The notes under the pieces were generated by a model. It did not search any database. It was not told where the DNA came from and worked only from the letters and a program-made list of their open reading frames with translations. 64,000 nucleotides of DNA. It comes from Casuarius casuarius. Taxonomy: Eukaryota > Chordata > Aves > Casuariiformes > Casuariidae. Each line of letters starts with the position of its first letter. Position 1 is the first letter of the stretch. Both the position numbers and the translations under genes were made by a program. The stretch lies in assembly GCA_003342895.1 (NCBI GenBank), contig PTFA01000303.1, positions 1 through 64,000 on the forward strand, read 5' to 3'. Below, one piece after another: positions 1-25,328 of the stretch.

Positions 1-144
1 AGGCCTTGGGGGGTGCAGCGGGATGACTGGGGGGGCCGTGAGGGGACCAGGCCGTGGCGGGAGGGAGAGGCGGTGGTCCCGGGCGCAGGCGGCATGGTGG
101 GGGGAGCTGGGCCCCGCGGTGACCCCCCGGCTCTCGTCCCGCAG

Positions 145-3100
145 GGGCAGCCGCCTCACAGACGTAAGCACCGCTGCGGCCTCGCTGCTCTCCCCTGCGA
201 CGGAGGGGCGGCGCTCGGGGGCCCCTGGGCATCCGGAGTGACCGGCAGCGCCGCCCTGCTGCCCCGGGCCCCAGCCTGCACCCCACGGCCTGTGCTGCTC
301 CTTGGGGAAAGCCTTGTCCTGGCTGGCGGCCGAAGTGGTGATGGGGAGCTGGTGGCAGGGTGCTGGGGAAGGCAGATTTGGGCTGGCCCTCTGGCAATGA
401 GCTCCAGTGCTTTTTGGGGCTGGGTGGAGAGGATGGAGGGGTTAGTGAGTGTGGCAGCAGATGCCTATGGTTGTGTTCAGCTTGGGTGAGACTGAGGTAA
501 CCTTAAATTCCTGTTCTTGCTGTTATATTGCTTGTGCATGATTTAAATTGTTTTTAGTTAGTTAGTTATTTTCCTGGTTGTACAGCTGTTTCTGTCTTTT
601 GCTGCCTAGATATCGATATGCCGGGATTTGCCCAACATTGAGGTGATCACATTCAGGTAAATAGCAGACTCCTGGCCATGGAGTGGGCAGGGACAACCGC
701 GTGTCTCATAGGGCTGTGTCCTGGCCCTCCGTTCCTTACTGCCTTTCTGTGGCTGTGTGCCTGAGCTGCCTGGCTCTTTTGCCTGATTTCGTATGTGCAG
801 AAATGCAGAAATGCTTATTTTTCTGCTAGCTCCTCTGCACCTTTCCCTTTGCTACTCAAGTTGAGGGTGGGAAATTATTACTGTTTCTAGAGGTGATCAA
901 ACCTCTTTGAATTTTTGCTCCCCAAGTTGTATTCCATAGTTTAGATGGGATTTTGTCAGCCTCGGTATGGGGCCAGAGTGGTTATTGAAATGCTTCTTAG
1001 ATCTCACAAGGCTTTTAATTTCCATTAGCCTTCCCCCAACACACCCACCTTCCATGTGTTCTGGGGATCACGCAGAGGCTCTGCTGTCCTTGAATTTAAG
1101 CTTTTTAGCTTGGTAATCTTACATGGGTTCTCCTTCAGTATGTCTGAGGAACTGCTACAGAAAAGGGTGTAAGTGTGATGGATGGTTGGGGGAAGCAAAG
1201 GCTGTTTCTCGTGTTCAGCAGAGAGGTGAGCCTGCTTTTATAATTCTTTTCTCTGCTTAAAAAGATGGAATGTTATCTTTGTGTTCTGTGCAATGTTGTA
1301 GGCCGCTCAGCACCCTGCCTTGCTGTGCTGTGCCAGCGTGAGGCTCCTAAATTAAGCCGATGTAGGAAAGGGGGCTGAAGAGCTGCTGTCATACAGGGGT
1401 CCTGCTCCCATCTGGATGATGCAGCGAGGGAGGGATAGGCTCCCTGGTCTCTGATCTCGTGATCTCTGTTCAGTGTGAATGGCATCTCGGACCTCGAGCC
1501 ACTGAATCAGTGCCAGAATCTGAGCGAACTCTATCTGAGGAAGAACAACATTGCAAGCCTAAATGAGCTCTTCTACCTCAAAAACCTGCCCCGGCTGAGG
1601 GTCCTGTGGCTGTCGGAAAATCCCTGTTGTGGGCCAGACCCCCACCATTACAGAATGACCGTGCTGCGTAACCTACCCCACCTACAGAAGCTTGATAATC
1701 AAGGTGGGTGTTTGCAGTTAAATGGGGGCCTGAACAGCCCCAAGCTCTGGGCGGGGTCTTGTCTGGGTCAACCGGAAAGCCGCGATCTGTTGGTTCCTCT
1801 TACTAGGATTATGTCCTTTGACTCCTCCTTGTCATGACAGTAGAGTAGCAATACCTCAGTCTGCAGGACCCGTTCAGGGTTGAGTGGCCTCCCTGAGAGA
1901 TCCATCCTTTCCAAGCTGCTTTCTCCCTTCTGTTCTCTGCGACACCAGAGTTGACACTAGAGGGACTCATTATAGCTGAGACTGTACTGCTGATGAATGT
2001 TTTTAGAGCTCTCTGCTTTGGCAAAACAAAGATTCTGTAACTGGATCTGCTGTCATAAAAATAGGGCAGCTTTTCCACCTGGTAGCAGGAATTTGCAGGC
2101 TTTTGGAGCCTGCAAAACCTGAGACAAGAAACGGTAGGTTATCTTTGCATCTCTCCTTGATATCTTTCTCGGTTTTGCAAGATTGGTGACAGCTGCCAGT
2201 GCTTCCCTGTGTGGGTTTTACTGTGGGAGGAGAATGGAAGCAAAAGGCCAGTAGAGAGTACAATTGTTGGACAAAACTGTTGCGGCATAGCTCTGCAGCA
2301 ACAGTACATTCCTAGTTGTGGATGGTGTCTTCCCGAGCTGCTATAGTTCCTGCATTGTGGCAGGTTCCTGTAGGCTTTTCTTTTGACTTTGGCAGCTGTG
2401 ACAGAGGAAGAACTGTCCCAGGCCCTGGTTGATGGTGAAGAGATAACGGCCCCGCCAGCCAGGAAGAACGTGGAGAACGGCTGCCCCGAGTCCAGTGAAT
2501 CCAGTGCTGCTGAATCCACAACAGAGACTGAGAGTGAACTGCTGAACTTCAGTCTGGAGGAGACAAAGTGAGGGCTTGCTCGGGAGCTGTTAGGATTTCG
2601 GGCTGAACTCGTGTAGCATGAAAGGACCCTGCCAGCCAGCCCCAATATTATGTGAGCCAGACCTGCAACTGGTGCAAATTCCTGTTGTTCCAGTTACCGT
2701 GGTGGAGCTGTGCTGGTTTAGTAGCACTTGTGGGTCTGGTTCTGTATCTGCAAAACAGGCTCTTCCATAGGTGGGTACTTGCTCTGAAGCGTGTCAGCTG
2801 CATGTGTGGACAGAGAGGGATCTTCACTGAACTGTGAGCGCCAGTCCATTCCTGCTTAGCTCTTCNGCTCCACGCTTTGGCACTCATTAGTGCTGTGGTA
2901 CATGTTGTTCCAGTGTAGTGTTACGTGGTCAGTCTGCAGTCCCGGCTAGCACTGGGCATGGGAATCTGTCATTCCTGGTAGGACTGGGGCAGACTCCTTA
3001 TGGCATTGTGCTCATTTACATTTTATGACTGTGAGGCTTTTACTACGTAGGGGAGGTTTGCTTGGGGTGTTGTGTTCTGTAGGCAGTGGTGTTGTGTGAG

Positions 3101-4570
3101 GTAGATGCGCTTTGAACCCTTCAGCTAGATACCTCTTGCATGGTTGCCTGTGATTGTAAAGGATTGTCTTGGTGCACACAGGTGCTCACTTCTGGTCATA
3201 TAACGCTTGCTCTTCCTCCCTTCTTTAGCAAAATTCGAGAGCAGCTCGGTATGAAGCCTGTTCCCAGGGATAAATTTTCTTCCTTTTCACCACGAGAGAT
3301 GGACTGCAGCAGAAAGACGAGAGTGAGTGTCTTTAAAGACCAAATTACTTTTCATCTTTAAGACACTGTGTAATGTTTTTCCTCCGAATGGGGAGAAAGC
3401 CTGATGGGGTTTGTACTCTTGATCTGGCTGCACACGAGCATGTGCATGACCCTTACACTGGGGTTGCGCTAAGGTGGCTGGGCAGTAGCTGAAATACAGT
3501 TGGCAAGCTGTTGGCCTAGTGGGCTAGAGGCTGCTGAGTTTAGGTGACTCCTCTGACACCTCTGTGATGCAGCCTGAGATGAACCTGTCAGCTGTTAAGC
3601 TGAGTCCAGCTGGGAGCTGCTGTATGCTGGGCTCAGTGCCATCACTTTGATGGGTTTTGGAAGGCCAGAGTGAGATCTAGACCACGTTCTGCTTCATACT
3701 AGTCGCCTGCAATCTCTCATTCATTCATGTTTTAAGCTTACTTGAGTGTACTCCTTTGCAGTATCTTGAGTACTCCTGCAGGCTCTGGCCTTCAGGAAAA
3801 GAGAACATACAACAAGGGGAAATGGCCACAGATTGCAGCTTGGGAGACTCAGGTTGGAAATGAGGAAAAAGCTGTTCACTAGGAGCGTAGTTATCTAGAG
3901 AGGCTGTGGAATCTCTGTCTCGAGTTTTTCAGGTCTTGGCTTGACAAAGCCATGGTCTCGTGTTGGCAGTAGTCCTGCTTTGGTGGGACGTTGGGCTGGG
4001 GACCTCCAGAGATGCCTTCCATCTAGCGCTTTTGTGATTCTACCGGCTATTCCTCTTCTTCAGATCAGAGGATCCCTGTCCTTTCCCATGCTACACATGG
4101 TCAACAGTGGAGAGAGAGGGTGACTGCTCAGCCAAATATGCTTTTCCTTGCAGAAGTCAGTTCAAAGGGTGGTGAGAAGCCAGAGGCCTTTGGGCTGTCC
4201 ATGCGGGACTGGGCGTACAAGTTTGTCCTGCATTCCAGTTAGACTCGTCAGATGCAGGCTCTGCCCCGTCAGTCCCAAGGGCTTGGTTGGATCTGTCCCT
4301 GTAGCTGCAGGTGTCTGTTGCAGTCTGCTGCTGAGGTTTTAGGAGTCCCTAGAAGAAGCAGTTCTTTGAAAACTGAGTACCCTGTTCTTCTCAAGGCTGG
4401 CACTAACATGCTTGTATAAAGCAATCTCCGTCTCGTTCTGACAGAATAACGTCCTGAATGCCATTCTGCTTCTCATGAAGGAACTGGACTCAGAGGGGCT
4501 GGAGATCGTCCAGCAAGCAGCGGGGAGGAGGCTCCAGGCCTTTCGGAAGAAGGAGCTGCAGGAGGAGTGA
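145..4570 (+). CDS. CFAP410: Cilia- and flagella-associated protein 410 (C21orf2), 5' end missing
   Basis: This is a leucine-rich-repeat protein of the cilium base and centrosome, known to bind NEK1. Exons read in the window are 145-163, 610-656, 1474-1703, 2396-2567, 3229-3322 and 4445-4570 (stop TGA). Spliced in frame they encode GSRLTD, then [16 protein letters not shown], then LRRs containing [18 protein letters not shown] and the cap [13 protein letters not shown]. An acidic, Ser/Thr-rich linker follows. The C-terminal amphipathic helix ([18 protein letters not shown]) matches the region that in the human protein mediates oligomerisation and NEK1 binding. By comparison with the human protein about 25 N-terminal residues lie upstream of the window; the first exon seen begins inside the Trp codon of the human CWGSRLTD stretch. 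Exon 145-163 is only 19 bp. The gene converges on PFKL, as in humans. The identification is secure. Confidence 0.95.
3795..4043 (+). mobile_element. CR1 LINE 3' end (5'-truncated)
   Basis: The segment follows the CR1 3' untranslated consensus as I remember it. It has a 'ggccacagattgca' block, then 'aggttggaaatgaggaaaaa', then 'gaggctgtggaatctctgtc', and ends with 'gacctccagagatgccttcc' and the CR1-type terminus 'tgtgattcta'. It lies in sense orientation in the last intron of CFAP410 and is diverged and 5'-truncated, as most CR1 copies are. CR1 is the dominant retroposon of birds and other reptiles, so this is the best host clue in the window. Exact ends are approximate. Confidence 0.75.
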
Positions 4571-5554
4571 TAGTGCTCATTACAGATCTCCCCAGAGCAC
4601 TTTGCGGGCTGGGGAACCAGCTCCTGACCAGCAGCACCATTCTGCCCACACATTTCAGGCTACAGCCAAAACCTCAGCGTGTCCTGCTGTGCTTTCCCTG
4701 CGGGCAGGCTGTGACAGGATGCTGTGAAAGCAGTTGCACCTTTAGCTCCTGCCGTTGCCCTTGGCTGTACGTACCACGGTGGGGCTGGCAGCACCTGATC
4801 TGACTCATGAGAGCTTTCCTGCTTGCATAGCAGGCTCCTTACGTTTGTATCTCTCACAGCTGGGGTCATTTGGTCAGAGCTGCAGGGGAATCAGCACGCA
4901 AAAACTTGGAGGGGTGCAGTGAGAGGTGCTAGCGCCTGCTGCTGTGCTAGCAAAGGGGGATAGCAAAGCCTGCTGATGGCGAGAAAGGTCACTGCTTGTT
5001 CTCTGTTGAACTTAAGCTGGGCCTGACATGGTACCAGCCTCTTTTTGTGCATAGCAGACTTTGAAGGCAGCTCCTACCACAAAGACTTGTTTTTATGAAA
5101 CTTGTCAAAAGGGACACTGCCTCAAATAATGACTAAGAGCTGTCTTTGGGGCAGTTTGTGAAGCTCAGTGTCAAATTCTTAGTTTATCTTAAACTCTTAA
5201 CTCCTTTTGGTCCTTGTTAGCATATGCAGCATCTGACTTGGTGATGAGATGGCCTAAAGAAAAGCTTGGTGCAACTTAACTGAAACAGAAGTTTCTCTCT
5301 CCCATGTGCTGAATGCTCAGGTCTGCTTTATCCCCCACATGCCCTGCAGGGTTTAGAGCAGCTGAAGGAAACTTAAGCTAGGATTAAAAGCCACGTGTGC
5401 ATTTTGCAGTTGAGGAGAAAACAAGACAAGTGTTCCTGGCCAGTTTGCACAGGTATCAAGAGCAGGATTTCTCTTCAGCTGAAGAAGCTGAATTTACTAA
5501 AACTGTACAGAGTTGTTAAATACTAACTTAAACATTGTAACATATATGCCAAAT

Positions 5555-5560
5555 AATAAA
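5555..5560 (+). terminator. Probable CFAP410 polyadenylation signal
   Basis: A canonical AATAAA lies about 985 bp after the CFAP410 stop codon, in an A/T-rich patch followed by 'ttttctctct', a possible U-rich downstream element. It is the first canonical signal I see after the stop, so the 3' UTR would be about 1 kb. Confidence 0.5.
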
Positions 5561-5599
5561 AATAATTTTCTCTCTAGCATGCGTGCACTGTGGCTGGAG

Positions 5600-8500
5600 T
5601 CAACAAACATGGTGAGAACTGCTGACTGTGGGCATTACTGCATTAAGTGTGGGTCTCAGCTTGCATTGTTAGCTCCTGTAAAGTGGGAGGAGGGTTGTTA
5701 GCCTTTGCTCTCTTCTGCTTTACTAGACCCTTTAAATGGCTTCCTCTGCTGTGCTGCTGTTTGATAACCAGAATAACTATTGCACCTCTCTAGTGCTGAG
5801 CTGCTTTTCAAAGAAAGACACCAACTTTGCTATTTGAGAACCTTCTGCCGATAGAAGTCCACCCAAATACAGGAAACGAAAGAGATTTTGAGNGAGGCTC
5901 AACGTGTTTTCTTTTGCCAAGGTGCAAAGTCTGCCACAGGCTAGTGTGATGGGCTCTGGGACGTACGAGGTGAGACCGTGGGCCCGCGGTGCCACACAGC
6001 TGCAGTCAGTCCCCAGAGCACAAGCTGTGCAGGGCAGCCTGGCCTTTGTGGCTCCACTCTCCTGTGGTGGTGCAGGCATGCAAACCTCTGCACGCTCGCT
6101 AGTGCTGGTGGGAAAGAGCGCTTCCCAGATTTTGACAGCCCTGTGTGTGCAAGCCTGCTTAGCTGGCTTTGTCATGAGAGGGCAGGATTTGTCCCTTGCC
6201 ACTTAGTTCTTGAATTCTGCATTAAAACCAATTGCACTTAAATAGTCAGTGTGATTTATAATATACTGGACTTCTCTTGACAGCCAAGGCCAGAGAGACT
6301 TCCCCATCGCCTTGTTTGCGTCTTGCCCTTGTGATGAGGGCATGTCTTCTCCCAGGCCATCCTGAGAGCCTGCCAGGCAGCAGAAGTCATGCCTTTTCAC
6401 ATGGGAGGAATTCAGGAGCTGCAGTTTGTGCACAGTTAGATGCCCCCGTGGCCCGGAGACTCCAGGTTTATTGGGAGGAATGTGAACAAAGTAAGCACAG
6501 TCTGGGGCTTTTCTTCATCAAGGGAGCTNGGTGTCTCATTTGGCAGCTGCTGAGGCCTGAGGCTGCTCTGGCACAGTTCCTCTGCACCCTCAGCTTGAGA
6601 AATTGGGCTGTTGCTCCCCTTCAGCCTAGCTGTCCCCAAGCAGAGTTCTTCGCCTACGTGCTATGCTTGTCATACTTGGCTGATGCTGGTGCTCCCGCTG
6701 CCAGGCAATCTGCCCTTGCTGATCTTGACCACTCCTTCCTCCTGCTGCAGGGATGATCCCTGCAGCCTCCCACTTGCTCTCCAAACAGCCCAGGGAGTAG
6801 GCTTGACCCTTAGGCTTGTCCCTTTTCACTCTGGAAACCTGGCAGCCTTCCTTTTGCTGTCAGAGGCGCGTGGCTCTGCTCTGACAGCACCGCTAGAACA
6901 GGAGCAGGGGAGACTGGTTAACAGGAGGGACTCTGCAGGAGACAACTCATCTGCTGCCAGCAGTTGCTTCCTGCTGGAGAGAAGCTCTCCCTGGTTCCCC
7001 ACCTTGCACAGGCTCCTTTTGGGTGGGGGGTGGGAAGGAGAGTAAAGCTGCCAGATGATGTATTTTGCAGGCCCTGCTGTCTGAGGTACTCTGGCAACCC
7101 CAGGGCTCTGTCAGCATGCAGGGGAGGTGGCATCCAGCGCATGTGTGTTTGGCTGGAGTGATCTGGGTTGGCTTTGCTCACAGGCAGGCCCAGCTTTTGC
7201 ACTAGGTAGTGTCAGGGAGGAGTGAGGGTGGCTGCTCCCTTACGGACAGGGAGCTGGGAGCCAAGCGCAATGATANGCCCACAGGCAGGGGCCTACAGTG
7301 TATCTCAGGTGGGGACTGAAGGCCCAGGGCCTGTGGGCAGGGGTGTGGGTCCCAGGTGAGCCTGGTCAGGGCGGTTAAGGTCTATTTGTGCCCTCAAGGT
7401 CCCAAGGGGCAGGATGTGAAGGCCCAGCTGCTGGTCTGATGTTTTTGTGTTGTAAGTTGGGCTAATGGGAAGCCAGGGCTGTGGTATATGCATGAGGTCC
7501 TGGGCACACAGGACCTTGCTTCATCCTATAGGGGCTCGCAGTAGCTGTGTTCACTCTCCATGCACTCCTGGTTTTGAACGGGATGCAGATGCAAGGAACT
7601 GCACCTATTGACCTCCCACCAGGAATCTGGCACTCCAGGCTGTTTTGGGGAACTTGGGGTTAGGGCCAAAGTGTCCCTGTCCTCAAGTGCCTCCAGCTGT
7701 GCAGTTTGTCAGGGTGCTTGGGGACATCTCCTCCCCTTCACACCATGAATCAGGGATGACATGGCCTCCAGGGAACCTTCATCCATCCCTGCCTGAGCTA
7801 AAGCTGGGCGCTGGAGTGCAGTGACTTGCTGCTGTGCTGGCCCAGCCCCCCAGGGCCCTGCCTGCTGCCAGGGGAGCAAGGCTGCAGAGAACAGGAGTGC
7901 TGGAGAGGAGCTGAATACATGGGGCTCGCTGGCTGCACCTGGGCACTAGGCTTCACCTGGCACATGGCATGACGATGTAGCTTTGCAGCAGGATTTGCCT
8001 GTGCCCTGACCTGCCTCAGCTGGGGTGATTGAGCAGTGAGGACAAACATTTCCCAGTAGTTTCTTGTCAGCAGCTGGCTGCCTGTGGAAGCTGATCCAGC
8101 ACAACTTGTGTTTAAAGGCTCCTCAGGGACCTTCGGAGGCTTCTGGCCCGGGCGGAAAGCCATCTTTCCAGTGTGGTGAGTCAGAGGTGTGGGACCACCA
8201 CTGCGCAGCGATCGGAGTGAGGTGGTGCAGGGACCGAGCGCTGTGCAGGAGCTGACTCTGACCGTGGCCTGTGTTCCGGTGGCTTGACGAAGGCCCTGCT
8301 GATGCTGAAGAGCAGGATGGGGCACAGCAGCTCAGAGGCGGTCTGTCCATAGGGNGGCTCAGCAGGGCCATAAATCAGTGCTCCAGAGGGTGCTTCCTAC
8401 CTACCACCTTCCCAAGGATATAACCTCTGTCCAAAGCCCAGAACAAGTAACATGGCAGTGCTCTGGGCCACTCTGCTGCCCCTGAAATCAAGGGGGACTT

Positions 8501-9730
8501 GTCACAGGGGGAGACTCCATGTGGAGCAGTGGGGAGAATTACAGCATGTCCAAACTAAAGGACTGTGATATGTCCTCGTGCTGGCGACGTCCCACAGACC
8601 AGAGGCTGCAGGCCCCAGGAGGAGAGGCTGGCGTGGAAGCCCTGGGAAATCAGCTACNCTCAGATATCTGGCATTGGCCAAGGCCTCTGAGCTCAGAGCC
8701 AGGCCTGAGCACTGCAAGTGGGAGCTGAAGTGCTTGGCAGCCACCCTGAGAAATTCTGTTATAAACAAACATGTCATGTTGATAAATCAGTTTTGAACTT
8801 TCTTTGAAGGTGGGAAACAAAACATGGGAGAAACAATTTCTGTCCGGGGTTGCAGTGTCTCCCCACAGAGGGATGCTGACTTTGCACCCACTGGTCGCCA
8901 GCCAAGGCACAGTGTGAACTCGTGCCTGGGAGAGGCCCCTGGCGGGCCTGCTCTCCAGACCCGAGCAGAGCAGAGCGGATGAGGGAAATGTGAGCAGGGC
9001 CTGGGCTTGGNGACACAGCCACACTCCTGGGGAAGCTCCTGGCTTTGCATTAATTCAGCTCCAGAGAAAGCCCCATGCTTCAGCAAGCATGTCTTAATGC
9101 CNCCTGGATTTGCTCACTGTGGACGGCTCCTGCTTTCCCACAACCGCTCCCCAGAAATCAGCACTCCTGGCNAGCTTGCGCTAACTGTCCCAGCCCAGCA
9201 CGGGACTGTTCTCTCATCCTAACACTCCTGGCAACGGCACGGCCCTGCACAGCCCTGGGGTTGTGGGACAGGGACTACTCGGGTTCACTTGGCATTGGCA
9301 GAGGAGTAGGACCTCGATGCATTCGCACACCCCCAGGAAACACAGGCCCTCTCCTCCCTAGTGGGACTCAGCACGCAATGACCAGTTTCCAGAGACGCAG
9401 ATTTGGCTCCAGCAGGTTTTATCTCTAGAAGACACAAGCAGCGCCATGAACAGTACAAGACATGAGATTCACAGAGCAACGGTGTCATGATGGGCACAGC
9501 CCTGCTCATGGCAAGAGTACCTGGCACAAAAGGGCACGCCTCTGGGGCCGGAAAGGCACCAGCGCCAAATGCCACGTAGCAGCGGTCAGAGCCAAGCGTC
9601 ATGCAAGGTGGTTGGGGAGCAGGGCTTGCCAGGACCAGTGCTCTGTGCTAGGCTCTCAAGATATCCCACTAGGCAAACACCCGAGGTGGATGGAGCCAGT
9701 GGGCAANGCGCAGACGACACACACAGCAAG
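5600..9730. other. Intergenic region between convergent CFAP410 and PFKL
   Basis: I see no exon with conserved protein content, RNA gene or clear transposon in these 4.1 kb. Open frames of up to about 175 codons occur on both strands, but they have low-complexity composition, no splice support and no family resemblance. Several isolated single Ns occur here (for example 5893 and 6529). Confidence 0.6.
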
Positions 9731-9751
9731 GCCATGAAAAACTGAAGGAGC

Positions 9752-9757
9752 TTTAGT
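9752..9757 (-). terminator. Candidate PFKL polyadenylation signal (variant ACTAAA)
   Basis: Read on the minus strand, ACTAAA lies about 580 nt after the PFKL stop. It is followed by a GU-rich run (TGTGTGTGTCGTCTG) of the kind that serves as a downstream element. I found no AATAAA or ATTAAA on this strand between the stop and about 9430, so a variant hexamer is plausible but unproven. Confidence 0.3.
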
Positions 9758-10335
9758 GGGGACCCGTGTGGCAGCAGCGAGCCCCCAGGGTTGGCCCCTA
9801 CCTGCTCTGGAACAGTACAGCGTCTTCCTCAGCTCTCCTCCTCAGNTTTCCTCCCAGTTTGGAGGGCAGGGAACTAAAAGCAGCAATTGGCTCATGCGGT
9901 CAAGCCGCTAAGTAAGGAATCTGGATCCTTGACCGTTAAATAGTAAGAATAAACTAAAAGGGGAAGGTTAAGGGTCTGGGCTGTGCAGCTGGGCTCTAGG
10001 AATACCACTTCTTCCCCCAGCTGCTGAGGGACCAGACCCTGGGCCAGCGTTTTCAGGCATGATTGTGTTGTTTTAGGAACCAGGGCCAGGCTCTGCCTGC
10101 TTTAAAGGGTCTGGAGCAAAAGTACTGGCTGTTGAAAACATGGGTCCTAGTGCTCCCTGAGCAGCACCTGGGGAAGGGGGTGCACNCTCAGGGATGGCTG
10201 AGATATCCCACAGGTCTGCAGCCCACTCACTGCTGTGGTGCTCCGAGTGAGCACGTGGTCCTGGGCCATGTGGCCCTCCGGAGATGTTAGATGGGAGGGA
10301 GANGGAGCGGGGAGCTACAGCTCGGGCTGGCAGGA

Positions 10336-24760
<14,425 letters not shown>

Positions 24761-24795
24761 CGCTGCGCTTCCCCGGCACCGGCCGCCGCCGCCGC

Positions 24796-24885
24796 AGGCC
24801 CCGCCCCGCGGCGTCGCCACGCCCCCTCCCCGGCCACGCCCCCTTGCCCCAAGGCCCCGCCCCGCGGCGTCGCCACGCCCCCTCC
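24796..24885. repeat. 34-bp GC-box segment present twice, 56 bp apart
   Basis: A 34-bp block at 24796-24829 recurs, apparently without change, at 24852-24885. Each copy holds GC-box and CACCC-type sites around 'cggcgtcgccacgccccct'. The pair lies just upstream of the PFKL start codon, so it belongs to the PFKL 5' UTR or core promoter. Confidence 0.85.
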
Positions 24886-25328
24886 TGGTCCCGCGGCCCC
24901 GCCCCCGCGCACAGGCCCCGCCCCCCGGTTCCCCGCGGAGCGGTGCCCGGCAGGGGAAACTGAGGCCGGCGCCCGCAGCTGGTCCCTGGCGCCCGGCCGG
25001 CGCTGCCCCGCGGCCCCGCAGTCCCTCCCGCCGGCCCGGAGCGCGTTCGGCCTCCCATCCGGCTGCTTGGCCCGCTCGCGCTGCCGGATGTCCCGGGCAG
25101 GCCGTGGCCCTGGGGACAGGGCCGGGCTCTGCCGCCGCCCCCCGGCCCGTCCGGCAGGGAAGGGGTGCGGGTGGCTCCGGCTGAGGAAATGGGAGAGACC
25201 TGGCCGGACTCCCACCCTCCGCCTCCCGGAGCCCCACCTCCGACACGNTGCGCTTAAGTCCCCGCCAGCCCGCCGGGCTGCCACTGCTGTCCCCGTCCCG
25301 TCGCGGGCCAGGCCCCTCCCCACGCGCG

